Positions 35,810 through 44,447 of a DNA stretch of 64,000 nucleotides are shown here, piece by piece; the first letter of the stretch is position 1; each line of letters opens with the position of its first letter. The notes beneath the pieces are model-generated. The model had not been told where the DNA came from. It did not search any database and saw only the letters and a list, made by a program, of their open reading frames with translations. Location of the stretch: positions 1-64,000 of the forward strand of contig JADGRL010000008.1 of NCBI GenBank assembly GCA_017880865.1. Reading direction: 5' to 3'. The DNA comes from Gallionella sp. (GTDB lineage: Bacteria > Pseudomonadota > Gammaproteobacteria > Burkholderiales > Gallionellaceae). Made by a program: the position numbers and the translations under genes.

Positions 35810-36522
35810 CAGGCGTTCCATTGACTGACCGCTTCTTTATCAACAAAAAAGAATGTGTTATAGGTCTTCGCGTAAATTTTATAGCCAACCCCTTGCAACA
35901 ATTGCGCAGTTGGATTGCTTTGCAAATTTTCAAGTCGGGTGTTCAGCAATTCGACCAATAGTACCTTGGGACGAAAACGATTCCAGTCGTTCGAAGCAAT
36001 CACTTCATGATCCAAACCTTCAGTATCAACACTCATAAAGTCAATTGTCCGGCCCTGCGGTAACTGCCGATCCAACAATTGAGCCAGTGTCATAACCGGC
36101 AATTGAATCTTATTGATGACATAGTACGGAGGGTGATTTTTTTTCGCCGCCTCCTGCTCGGAGAAAGTATTCAGGGCGGGCTCATTGAAGGCGAAATAAG
36201 TCAGAAATCCTTCTTTCGCGCCGATGCCACATTCTACCGTGATATCTTTCGGCCGCATCCGCCTAAACAAGTTTGCCGTTCCCGGTAAAGCATCTACATT
36301 TAATCCCGTCCAGCCACGACGGTAAAAATAATAAGTGTTGGAGTAGCGCACCGGGTGATGCGCGCCGATGTCAACGAAGAACCCCGATTTAATCTGATTC
36401 CCGAACAGCCTCGCAAGCAACAGATCTTCACCCTCCTGGGCGTAGGATAGTCGCCCGCCGATGGGCAGGTGGTCGCGCAACCAGCGCCCCAAGCAACTTA
36501 CCCATTTGGGCCGATTAATCAT
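35809..36522 (-). CDS. FkbM-family methyltransferase
   Basis: A 237-residue SAM-dependent methyltransferase. YAQEGEDLLLARLF and SGFFVDIGAHHPVRYSNTYYFYRRGWTGLNVDAL (about residues 50-83) match the FkbM SAM-binding block; VDALPGT lies at the end of strand 2. RTIDFMSVDTEGLDHEVIASNDW near residue 160 is the conserved VDTEG-x-D/E motif. It probably methylates a hydroxyl of a glycan sugar. Coupled on both sides: its ATG overlaps the ABC-exporter stop (ATGA) and its stop overlaps the next start (TGATG), so it likely acts on the same product as its neighbours. Confidence 0.88.
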   Translation of the reverse strand: MINRPKWVSCLGRWLRDHLPIGGRLSYAQEGEDLLLARLFGNQIKSGFFVDIGAHHPVRYSNTYYFYRRGWTGLNVDALPGTANLFRRMRPKDITVECGIGAKEGFLTYFAFNEPALNTFSEQEAAKKNHPPYYVINKIQLPVMTLAQLLDRQLPQGRTIDFMSVDTEGLDHEVIASNDWNRFRPKVLLVELLNTRLENLQSNPTAQLLQGVGYKIYAKTYNTFFFVDKEAVSQWNA

Positions 36523-38276
36523 GCCGACACCGCCCTTGTTTCAATAAGTAATCTCCCTTTTTTGAGGTGCCAGACCTCATCCACACTTTGCGTAATCTGG
36601 TTATCGTGGGTAATAAAAAGCAGAATCTTGTCGAGAAATAACTTACTCAATTGTTGCAAAATCATATCACGCGTCTGCCCATCCAACGCACTGGTCGCCT
36701 CATCGAGAATCAGCACATCAGGTCGCCGCACGATGGCACGCGCCAATCCAATACGTTGCCGCTGACCTCCGGAAAGGTTGGCCCCCTGATAATCCAGCCG
36801 GGTTTCCAACCCGTCCGGCAAGGAGCCGATGAACTCGCTCAAGCCTGACGCCTCAACAGCAACTTGCACCTCTGCATCAGAGGGGGTGAGTCCAAATGCA
36901 ATGTTCTCCCGCACGCTGCCGCTGAATATTCGTGTTTGCTGTTCGACCAGCACCACTTTGCGACGCAACGAAGCCAAATCGACTTGATCGTATGGCAAGT
37001 TCCCGATTTGCAATTCACCCGACATGGGGGGCAGCAATCCCAGCAATACATCGGAAAGCGTGGATTTTCCGGAGCCTGACCTGCCCACAAGCGCATAACT
37101 GCGCCCAGCTTCCAGTTGTGCGAAAATGCCGGTCAAAACCGGGTAACCAGACACATATCCGCAGGACAAATTCGACATGCTTATTTTATGGACGGAAGAT
37201 ATTAGCTCCCCGACCAAGGGTGGCTGACCACTCGCAGGGGTATCCCCGATGATGTCCTCCAAATCGAAAGCTGCACGTATATCAATTACAACCCGCCCGC
37301 CCGAGGATACTGCCGTTCCCAGAAAAGACAACACACGAATTAACATGGTCGTCACTGTAAAAAAATAGATTGCGGAGAAGTCCTGAATAAACCCCGCCGA
37401 AGGAAACAGCACAACGAGCCCCAGCACAATCAATATCAATCCGGGCAGCGAACGCGCCCCCTGATTGAATACATCCAGAAGAAACAACACGCGCCCGTAG
37501 CGATTGATAAGATTTTGGTAGCGCCGGACAACAAATGCCTCCCCTGCCATCGAGCGTATGGAACGAATGCCATTGAATGCCTCGATAAAAGTGGTACTCG
37601 CTTCACGTGACAACAGCGCAGACTCATTACTCCAAGAAAAGACCCGTTTCATTGCAAACCCGATAGCAAATCCTGACAGCAACAGAAACAACAAAGTCAA
37701 CTTAAACACGAGGAAGGAGAATATAAATAGAACGACTAGCCCAATAGTAGCGGCAATCAATGCGGATAGGGTCTGCGCCAGGTTAAAGAAAACCTGCCCT
37801 ACCCGAACGGCCTCATCTCCGGCCAGTGCCGTGTAATGCCCTATAGTACGTCGGTAAATTTCTGCCAGCGGCTCATGCATCACGACATGAGAAAACATCC
37901 CTCCACTGAGGTGAGCATGAATGCGTTTTGACACCCAAGTGTTCAAGGCGACTTGAGCAAAACCTACCGCTATTCGCATCCCAAGCAGCAACAGGAACAA
38001 CCACAACCACGTGCGCGACACATCTGGTAGCCCTATTTGTGCCGCGATGTTATGCCAGAAATCAATTATTGTAGAAGTGAGACTGCCGCTCTGCCCTTTG
38101 CCACTGGCAAGCGGCAGCATCACGCTTAACGTGGCGTATTCGAGCATCACCCCCAATGCTGCTGCTGCCGCTGCATATCTGGCGGACGGGACATGTCTGA
38201 ATACATACGATGCAAAACGAGGCAGATAAGAGATTACTTTAAATAGCCCATAGTGAGAAAAATGAGTTCCCACCAT
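36519..38276 (-). CDS. ABC exporter, MsbA/PglK-like (putative lipid-linked glycan flippase)
   Basis: A 585-residue half-transporter with fused membrane and ATPase domains. About six membrane segments lie in residues 25-340. The ATPase domain has Walker A GRSGSGKST, signature LSGGQRQRIGLARA and Walker B VLILDEATSALD, and the H-loop FITHDNQI. It differs from the msbA at 13039 (different membrane region; an ATPase C-terminus with WHLKKGRLL). Location inside the pseudaminic-acid/glycan operon suggests it exports a lipid-linked oligosaccharide, as PglK does; that is inference. The gap to the upstream acyltransferase is one base. Confidence 0.82.
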   Translation of the reverse strand: MVGTHFSHYGLFKVISYLPRFASYVFRHVPSARYAAAAAALGVMLEYATLSVMLPLASGKGQSGSLTSTIIDFWHNIAAQIGLPDVSRTWLWLFLLLLGMRIAVGFAQVALNTWVSKRIHAHLSGGMFSHVVMHEPLAEIYRRTIGHYTALAGDEAVRVGQVFFNLAQTLSALIAATIGLVVLFIFSFLVFKLTLLFLLLSGFAIGFAMKRVFSWSNESALLSREASTTFIEAFNGIRSIRSMAGEAFVVRRYQNLINRYGRVLFLLDVFNQGARSLPGLILIVLGLVVLFPSAGFIQDFSAIYFFTVTTMLIRVLSFLGTAVSSGGRVVIDIRAAFDLEDIIGDTPASGQPPLVGELISSVHKISMSNLSCGYVSGYPVLTGIFAQLEAGRSYALVGRSGSGKSTLSDVLLGLLPPMSGELQIGNLPYDQVDLASLRRKVVLVEQQTRIFSGSVRENIAFGLTPSDAEVQVAVEASGLSEFIGSLPDGLETRLDYQGANLSGGQRQRIGLARAIVRRPDVLILDEATSALDGQTRDMILQQLSKLFLDKILLFITHDNQITQSVDEVWHLKKGRLLIETRAVSA

Positions 38277-38277
38277 A

Positions 38278-39264
38278 TTATTCCACCCACGCTTTTTGAA
38301 TTATCACGCTTGAACAGGGATTTTCTGGAAATAAACTAAAGCGAAGTTTGTTTATTAATGGCCTACCAATTTTGAACACCACCTCGCTCATCGTCTCCGG
38401 CAAATCTACTGAAGTAATACCGTTCAAAATCAACTTGGCTCCTATTGAATAGCCACCTTTAAGTATTAAATGAACCGAATTTACTTCTGAAACATCAAGA
38501 CAAATTTCAAACCGATTTCCTGCCTGCACTCCTTCATGTTTCATTGATAAAAGTATCGAGGCCTGATCGGTTTTGAATCCAGAATAAAAATAGGGTAAGT
38601 CTTGTGGTTTTGAGTAAGTTATTTCTTTCGGCGGAGAAAAGTTTAAACGTTTTTTTATCAATCTAGCAGGAGCTCCGGCGACTACGCTATAAGGTTCAAC
38701 ATCCCTCGTAACAACTGAGTTCGCCCCAATCACGGCTCCCTTTCCAATTGTTGTACCGGGCATCACCACCACATTAATTCCTATCCAACAATCATCCTCT
38801 ACAACGACTGGCTTGCTATGTTGAGAATAAAGCCCATCATCTTGCGCGACAAACGCATCCTGATCTTTGATTAACCATTGTGGCTTCAGATCGAAATAGT
38901 GCCTTCCTGATGAGATATACACATTGTAAGAAAATAAACAGTGCGCACCTATTGAAACGTCACCAAGAATTACGCAACGATCCTGAATTGACGTACGATC
39001 ACCGACCTTTATTTTGCCAGTTGGCCCCATTTCTACATATCGCCCTACGTAACAACTCGTCCCCAATTCAAAACCGCTTGTTGCAGGAACCGTAATTACG
39101 GCATTTTTTCCGATGACGCAATTGCTCCCAAAAGAAAAGGAGCCCTGAATATCCATATTCACACCACTTGCAATACGGATACCCCTGTATTTAACCCTCC
39201 ATACCACACCGAGCCGATTAACCAATCGTGCTAGCGAGCTCATCTTCAAACCAATACCAGTCAT
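38278..39264 (-). CDS. Hexapeptide-repeat acyltransferase with extra C-terminal domain
   Basis: A 328-residue protein. Residues about 30-205 hold left-handed beta-helix hexapeptide turns ([37 protein letters not shown]) ending in [13 protein letters not shown], the pattern of O-acetyltransferases using acetyl-CoA. The insert around SSGRHYFD near 120 probably carries the catalytic histidine. Residues about 215-328 form a beta-rich extension that typical maa/WbbJ-like enzymes (around 180-220 residues) lack. It would acylate a glycan sugar. Visibly AT-rich compared with the neighbouring pse genes. The start used is ATG 39264; ATG 39243 is possible. Confidence 0.8.
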   Translation of the reverse strand: MTGIGLKMSSLARLVNRLGVVWRVKYRGIRIASGVNMDIQGSFSFGSNCVIGKNAVITVPATSGFELGTSCYVGRYVEMGPTGKIKVGDRTSIQDRCVILGDVSIGAHCLFSYNVYISSGRHYFDLKPQWLIKDQDAFVAQDDGLYSQHSKPVVVEDDCWIGINVVVMPGTTIGKGAVIGANSVVTRDVEPYSVVAGAPARLIKKRLNFSPPKEITYSKPQDLPYFYSGFKTDQASILLSMKHEGVQAGNRFEICLDVSEVNSVHLILKGGYSIGAKLILNGITSVDLPETMSEVVFKIGRPLINKLRFSLFPENPCSSVIIQKAWVE

Positions 39265-39276
39265 TTGAACGTTGTG

Positions 39277-40290
39277 TTACCTATAGGCCGAGTATAAATC
39301 CGGATATTTTGAAATGCAGTCACGAAGTGGCTCTTCCACTTCCCCATCTAATTTAGCCTTAGGATAATAGCCACCAAACAAACTATTGCTGAACTGAATT
39401 TGGAGAATTAATCGGTCACCCTGCTTTACATGCTTGCCCTTATGCAAACCCCGTGTATCTTCCGCGATAATCGTGCCACGAGGCGCAACGAACTCGACAA
39501 CCTTTTCACGTCCATAATAGCTTTCGACTTCCTCATCAGTTAGCCGTGCATATCCTTTTTTAAGCATAGATGGCGGAATCCCCTCCGTCTGCTGCGAACC
39601 TTTGATAAAGGTATGAGGTCCATTATCAGTCGTTACATCAGTGAGGTAGATAAAAAATTTCAACCACTTGGGTCTATCCATGTCGAAGTGGTAATACTGA
39701 GCAGCATCCTTGTCAGGCTTATCCGAGTAGTCGGTATGCCACCACATACTCAGGACATCGATCACTGGTCTTGCATCCAAGTACTCCTGAGCAACAGTTG
39801 GAAATGACATATCCGCCAGCAGGTTTTGAACATCTTTGTTACACAGTAAATCCTGTGTGGTGAAATCGTAACGCACTGTTTCTGGCTTGCCTCTCGGATA
39901 CACTACACGTCTCGATTTTCCTGAATCCTCACCATCCATCGGGCGCATCGTGCAGGGATGAGTAACGGCGTATCCGAGTAGTCGATCGCATATCTCTTCG
40001 GAAAGCCTCGCATCGAATACGTGGTAGCCTTGATTACGCAAGTTTGAAACAACTCTTTCTCGCTCTTGCCCCGCCATAGCTCCTAAAGCGCCCTCTGCTT
40101 CCCCAAAAGAAGAAGGCGACTTAATAAAGCCAATCGCTGCAGATAGCCAATCGCTGGAACGGCCTTTCGTTATGCAAAACATATGAATCATGCTCTGATA
40201 CGCAAAAGTCGGCGTTTTTTTGCTGGCAATGTAAATCAACCAGCCAGCCAGTAATCCGCTTGTGTAGATGATGCTTTTAATCAATTTCAC
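39277..40290 (-). CDS. PhyH-like Fe(II)/2-oxoglutarate-dependent oxygenase
   Basis: A 337-residue protein of the phytanoyl-CoA dioxygenase superfamily. The iron-binding facial triad is visible as His201-F-Asp203 in QYYHFDMD and His283 in TRGLHKG; Arg293 in GDRLILQIQF is placed to bind 2-oxoglutarate. One hydrophobic segment at residues 7-22 may anchor it to the membrane. In glycan clusters such enzymes may hydroxylate or oxidise a sugar or lipid, but the substrate is not known. It starts with GTG at 40288-40290, 14 bases after the upstream stop. This role is unusual for an otherwise standard pse operon. Confidence 0.8.
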   Translation of the reverse strand: MKLIKSIIYTSGLLAGWLIYIASKKTPTFAYQSMIHMFCITKGRSSDWLSAAIGFIKSPSSFGEAEGALGAMAGQERERVVSNLRNQGYHVFDARLSEEICDRLLGYAVTHPCTMRPMDGEDSGKSRRVVYPRGKPETVRYDFTTQDLLCNKDVQNLLADMSFPTVAQEYLDARPVIDVLSMWWHTDYSDKPDKDAAQYYHFDMDRPKWLKFFIYLTDVTTDNGPHTFIKGSQQTEGIPPSMLKKGYARLTDEEVESYYGREKVVEFVAPRGTIIAEDTRGLHKGKHVKQGDRLILQIQFSNSLFGGYYPKAKLDGEVEEPLRDCISKYPDLYSAYR

Positions 40291-40304
40291 GACATCCCCA
40301 CTTC

Positions 40305-41864
40305 CTAACCGTACGTTGAAGAAACCATTGTGGCAACATGCGCCTGATACCCAGAAAGCAGGGCAATATTTTTTAATATTCCAACTAGATTATGTTGCCC
40401 ATCGACTTTTTCACACGCCATGCGAAACGCCATGGCGGCATCTCTAAGCGATTTCGAGTTCTCATCTGAATTCAGATTATGCATATAGTAAAAAGCTAGA
40501 CTTTGCCGGTGCATTGCTGCTTTATCAAATTGAAGTCGTGTAGCTTCCCGCAGAAGATTTTCGTATTCATCTCTGCTCTCTGCCGTTCTGCAAAAATCAA
40601 AACTGACGTGCGGATGATACGCACATGCAATGGTGGGCACGCCAAGATATGCCATTTCGTGCGCGACCGTGCCGTAAACCGTTACTGCACAGCACATTCC
40701 CGCTTCGGCCAATTGCTTGTTTGTGATACCGGATGAGATCATCGACAGCCCCGGATAGCGTTGCTTTAGCTCACTCAACACGTTATCACTCAAGCTGATT
40801 TGATTCGGGTGCGGTTTAATAAAAAATGGAATATTCGCGCTACTCAGCGTCTCAATCGTAAAGCACACCCATTCCCAGAAGTCAGGGAACACCATTTCCC
40901 GATAAACATGCGGGCTATCGTAGAAGTCATGCAGAAATATAACGACTGCTCCACGCACATTGGGCACCGGATCGCCCGACTCCATATATGCGGATTTTTT
41001 CATGTAGGCTGTTGCGCTATCCACCCCGCCTGACAAGCGTGTGGACAAAGCCGTTTCTGCCATAGCTAACCTCTCATCCTGACGATCCAGCTTTAAAAAC
41101 TCTGTGGCGTAATCATCCGGGTTTTTGGTATGCGCCCAGTCTTGAAGGGTTAGCTCTTTTGCGAACTCTTGGTAGTTGCCAAACGAAAAAACTCTCACCC
41201 CATTCTGCAAAGCAACCCTTACCGGAATGCCGTGTTGAATATAGGTACTGTAAGAAGTCAGATACAGCCTCGGCTTGACACGTGCAAAGTAATCCCTGGC
41301 GCGCCGCGCATCGCGATATGCCTGCCAAAGCAAGACCAGCAAATAAGTGTCTTTCAGATCAACCGTTGGCGCGGGCTTAAAACGAAGAAAGCTGTCATTG
41401 ATCAAATCTCCCACCACTATGCCATCCATCTGCAAGTTGATAAGCAAGTCTTTGTCGGTCAAGTTTCGCCAACATTGCCATGCCCGGTAAACGTCAACCA
41501 AGTCCCCAATCGGACGCAGTGATGTGCTTCGATAACCCACGCCATCACTAAACGATTTATATAAACGAACCCACTTGAAGCTATGCAATGGATTGATGAA
41601 CAGACGAGAAACGATAAAAGAGAACAAAGATTTTGACTCACCCACGCGCAAACTTCGTAGCACATACTGCTCGACTCGAAGTGGTTGCTTTTCGCGCAAC
41701 GAAGACACGATCTGGCCGAACATGCCAAAGCAATACAAATCTTCGACGCTCTGCACCAATACAATTTCTTTGGGCGACCCCACACCCCGCCTCATACCCG
41801 TAAAGTATTTGCCCAAGGAGTTTTGTTGCGAATCAGACAACCATCTCTTCAATCGTTTAACCAT
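40305..41864 (-). CDS. Putative capsule-type GT-B-fold transferase of unknown specificity
   Basis: A 519-residue soluble protein. The C-terminal half shows FFIKPHPNQISLSD (about residue 350) and CAVTVYGTVAHEMAYLGVPTIACAYHPH near 400, the layout of KpsC/KpsS-like or polyglycerol-phosphate-type GT-B transferases (H-P and the glycine-rich acceptor/donor loop). The N-terminal half (SKSLFSFIVSRLFINPLHSFKW) is unassigned. The best start is the ATG at 41862-41864, five bases after the pseI stop; a TTG at 41888 inside pseI is possible. Because it directly follows pseI it may transfer pseudaminic acid, but this is a guess from position. Confidence 0.55.
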   Translation of the reverse strand: MVKRLKRWLSDSQQNSLGKYFTGMRRGVGSPKEIVLVQSVEDLYCFGMFGQIVSSLREKQPLRVEQYVLRSLRVGESKSLFSFIVSRLFINPLHSFKWVRLYKSFSDGVGYRSTSLRPIGDLVDVYRAWQCWRNLTDKDLLINLQMDGIVVGDLINDSFLRFKPAPTVDLKDTYLLVLLWQAYRDARRARDYFARVKPRLYLTSYSTYIQHGIPVRVALQNGVRVFSFGNYQEFAKELTLQDWAHTKNPDDYATEFLKLDRQDERLAMAETALSTRLSGGVDSATAYMKKSAYMESGDPVPNVRGAVVIFLHDFYDSPHVYREMVFPDFWEWVCFTIETLSSANIPFFIKPHPNQISLSDNVLSELKQRYPGLSMISSGITNKQLAEAGMCCAVTVYGTVAHEMAYLGVPTIACAYHPHVSFDFCRTAESRDEYENLLREATRLQFDKAAMHRQSLAFYYMHNLNSDENSKSLRDAAMAFRMACEKVDGQHNLVGILKNIALLSGYQAHVATMVSSTYG

Positions 41865-41869
41865 CGCGA

Positions 41870-42925
41870 TCAGCCGATCAAATCCCAAGACATGGCCGTG
41901 CCCATCCTTACGTCCTTTACAAGACGCCGACCTAGCAAAGCGGGAAGATATTTGGGGGGCAGCCCATAACCCGGACGAATCGCTCTTAGATTCTCTTGCG
42001 TCAGCACCTCGCCAGCTTTCACATCTTTCACAACATACAGTGAACGGCGGAATACCAGAGACTTCTTTTCTTTTTCAGTCGGCCCATAGCTCACTTGCCC
42101 TAGCGCCTGCCAAGCCCGTTCGGTCTCGACCACCAGTTGAGCCATTTCGGCTGGCTCCATGGAAAACGTGCTGTCCACCCCGCCTTCAACGCGGTTGAGG
42201 GTAAAGTGCTTTTCGATAACCGTGGCGCCGAGTGCAACGCTGGCCACTGACACGCCCAGTCCCATGGTGTGATCTGACAAGCCCACTTGGCAATCAAACA
42301 ACTCACGCAGATGCGGAATGGTCAAGATGTTGGTGTTATCTGCCGTAGCAGGATACGTACTGGTGCACTTCAGCAGAATCAGATCTTTGCATCCCGCCTC
42401 ACGCGCAGCACGCACTGTCTCATCCAATTCGGCTACTGTTGCCATACCAGTTGAAATGATCAGTGGTTTGCCGGTAGCGGCCACACGGCGAATCAGTGGC
42501 AAATCGGTATTCTCGAACGAGGCGATCTTGTAACATGGCACTTTCAGGCTTTCGAGAAAATCTACCGCCGTGTCATCAAATGGGGTGCTGAAGGCGATGA
42601 TGCCCAGTTCACGCGCCCGATCGAAAATCGCTTTGTGCCATTCCCAAGGGGTGTAGGCTTCGCCGTACAGTTTGTATAAAGACGCACCTTTCCACAGGCT
42701 GCTGGAATCGCTGATGTGAAACTCTCGCTCGTCCAGATCAAGCGTCATGGTATCCGGCGTATAGGTCTGTATCTTCAGCGCATGCGCCCCGGTCTTTGCC
42801 ACTGCCTCGACAATTTTCAAAGCGCGTTCCAGCGAACGGTTATGGTTGCCGGACATTTCCGCGATGACTAAGGGCGGGTAATTTCGCCCAATCAGTTTGT
42901 CTGCGATTTTGAATTCTTCGGTCAT
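41870..42925 (-). CDS. pseI: Pseudaminic acid synthase
   Basis: A 351-residue NeuB-family enzyme condensing 2,4-diacetamido-2,4,6-trideoxy-L-altrose with phosphoenolpyruvate. VIAEMSGNHNRSLERALKIVEA, HALKIQTYTPDTMTLD, IIAFSTPFDDTAVDFL, CYKIASFENTDLPLIR and GLSDHTMGL, VIEKHFTL are characteristic, with a C-terminal SAF (antifreeze-like) domain from about residue 290. EMSGNHN together with the pse neighbours favours PseI over sialic-acid NeuB. I use the ATG at 42923-42925; a TTG two codons upstream would overlap the previous stop. Fifth gene of the pse series. Confidence 0.92.
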   Translation of the reverse strand: MTEEFKIADKLIGRNYPPLVIAEMSGNHNRSLERALKIVEAVAKTGAHALKIQTYTPDTMTLDLDEREFHISDSSSLWKGASLYKLYGEAYTPWEWHKAIFDRARELGIIAFSTPFDDTAVDFLESLKVPCYKIASFENTDLPLIRRVAATGKPLIISTGMATVAELDETVRAAREAGCKDLILLKCTSTYPATADNTNILTIPHLRELFDCQVGLSDHTMGLGVSVASVALGATVIEKHFTLNRVEGGVDSTFSMEPAEMAQLVVETERAWQALGQVSYGPTEKEKKSLVFRRSLYVVKDVKAGEVLTQENLRAIRPGYGLPPKYLPALLGRRLVKDVRMGTAMSWDLIG

Positions 42926-42927
42926 TT

Positions 42928-44445
42928 TCAATTAATGTTTTTTAGATAACGGATAGCCTCAACTCGATAGTCCGCCCCTAAAAACAGCTGGTGCGAAGGT
43001 TCGTTGCCACCAAGCACACTGGCTCTAATGCACTTGATCTCAGGTCGGTTTGTCTTGAGCCATTGTTCCGCGCTCAGCAGCAGATTCCTTCCTTGTCCAG
43101 ATCGGTTGCCATCAGGGACCAAATAGATTGAAACCTCAGCGCAGTCCTCTTGCCGATCAAAACGTACTACACCTATAGGTGTTTCACCAATCTGCCCGAT
43201 TAGAAGCACTCTATCCTGAGAGCCAATAGCAGCAGCAAACCAATTTTGATGGTTTTCCCATGTAATTGTGTCGGCATTCCTCGACACAGATCTGATGCTT
43301 AGGTGATTACGCCACTCGAATAGCTTTGGCGAATCCTCTTCATTAGCCAGTCTGATTGCAATCCCGCTGCAATTCAAATTACCGATGATACGCATCACCC
43401 CATGTCCATCCACAGCCTGCATGGCTATGCGTGAAATTAGCTGCCTGAGGTAATCATTTTCCAAGAGGGCTGTTATGTGATTTTTTATCGCTGCAGTCAA
43501 ATCCACACCGATCACTGGCGCGTACAACAGACCTTCCTGTGCTGCATCCGCTATCTGTTTTATTTGGTTGGCGGCCACGCAGATGCTCAGCGTAGGCAAC
43601 CCCAAACAACAACGCTCCCATGTTGCCGAGCCTCCCGCTCCAATTGACAAGTCGGCAGCCGCCATCAACTCTGCCATCTTGTCGGTTTGTACATGGCACT
43701 TAAATCCATGCTGTGCACACTCCACTTTGATTTGCTCACGACAAGGATGCTGTGCGCCGATCACCACATCGACATGGAGGCCAGAAATGTCTATCTCGGA
43801 CAGTGCTTCGATGGCGCGCCCTGTGTAGTTATCGGCATCTACGCCGCCAAAGAACACCAATACGCGCTTGACCAGTCCTGTGCGTGGTTTGATCTGCTCG
43901 TGCAGCCGCCGAAACTCATCACGCAGCAAAGCATAGCGTGGCCCCAGCAATAACCGGCAGTCTGCCGACACTTTGCCGGTGTAGCGAGTCTGCATGTCCG
44001 CATAAAAATTCTGATCCAGCAGCACGTCGCAATCGTGTTGACGGTCGGCGATGTCGTCGATGACCAGAATCCTCTTGGCTGTTCGTCGGAGAATGGACTC
44101 CCAACGGAAATCCAGTGCATAGTGGTCAACGACCAGCCAATCCCAGCTTCGATCAAACAGCGCCTGAATTGTGGCTTGCGCATCCTGCGCTTGACTGGTT
44201 CTCAGCCAATACGCATGCGCCAGCTCATCCAATGCCACATCATTTTGAACGCTATCGAGCAGCGCAAACTCATGACCTTTTGCCACCAGCATGCTGCGCA
44301 AATGCTCTGGCAATTCGCGACTGATGAAGCGAATCTGCGCGCCGCGCTGTTTCAATCCATCTGCCAAGGTCAGACAGCGCATGAAATGGCCCGTGCCGAT
44401 TTGACTCGAGGCGTCGACGCGGATGGCGATCTGATGCACGACCAT
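42928..44445 (-). CDS. PseG-GNAT fusion: UDP-sugar hydrolase plus N-acetyltransferase
   Basis: A 505-residue bifunctional protein. Residues 1 to about 350 are PseG, which removes UDP from UDP-2,4-diacetamido-2,4,6-trideoxy-L-altrose: VDASSQIGTGHFMRCLTLA with the catalytic His20, VVDHYALDFRWE near 106, FFGGVDADNYTG near 200 and IGAGGSATWERCCLGLPTL near 268. Residues about 361-505 are a GNAT domain (IAIRLANEEDSPKLFEWRN and the acetyl-CoA loop around NRSGQGRNLL), taking the place of a separate PseH, which acetylates N-4. No separate pseH is present in the operon, which supports the fusion doing both steps. Gap of two bases after pseF. Confidence 0.9.
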   Translation of the reverse strand: MVVHQIAIRVDASSQIGTGHFMRCLTLADGLKQRGAQIRFISRELPEHLRSMLVAKGHEFALLDSVQNDVALDELAHAYWLRTSQAQDAQATIQALFDRSWDWLVVDHYALDFRWESILRRTAKRILVIDDIADRQHDCDVLLDQNFYADMQTRYTGKVSADCRLLLGPRYALLRDEFRRLHEQIKPRTGLVKRVLVFFGGVDADNYTGRAIEALSEIDISGLHVDVVIGAQHPCREQIKVECAQHGFKCHVQTDKMAELMAAADLSIGAGGSATWERCCLGLPTLSICVAANQIKQIADAAQEGLLYAPVIGVDLTAAIKNHITALLENDYLRQLISRIAMQAVDGHGVMRIIGNLNCSGIAIRLANEEDSPKLFEWRNHLSIRSVSRNADTITWENHQNWFAAAIGSQDRVLLIGQIGETPIGVVRFDRQEDCAEVSIYLVPDGNRSGQGRNLLLSAEQWLKTNRPEIKCIRASVLGGNEPSHQLFLGADYRVEAIRYLKNIN

Positions 44446-44447
44446 GC

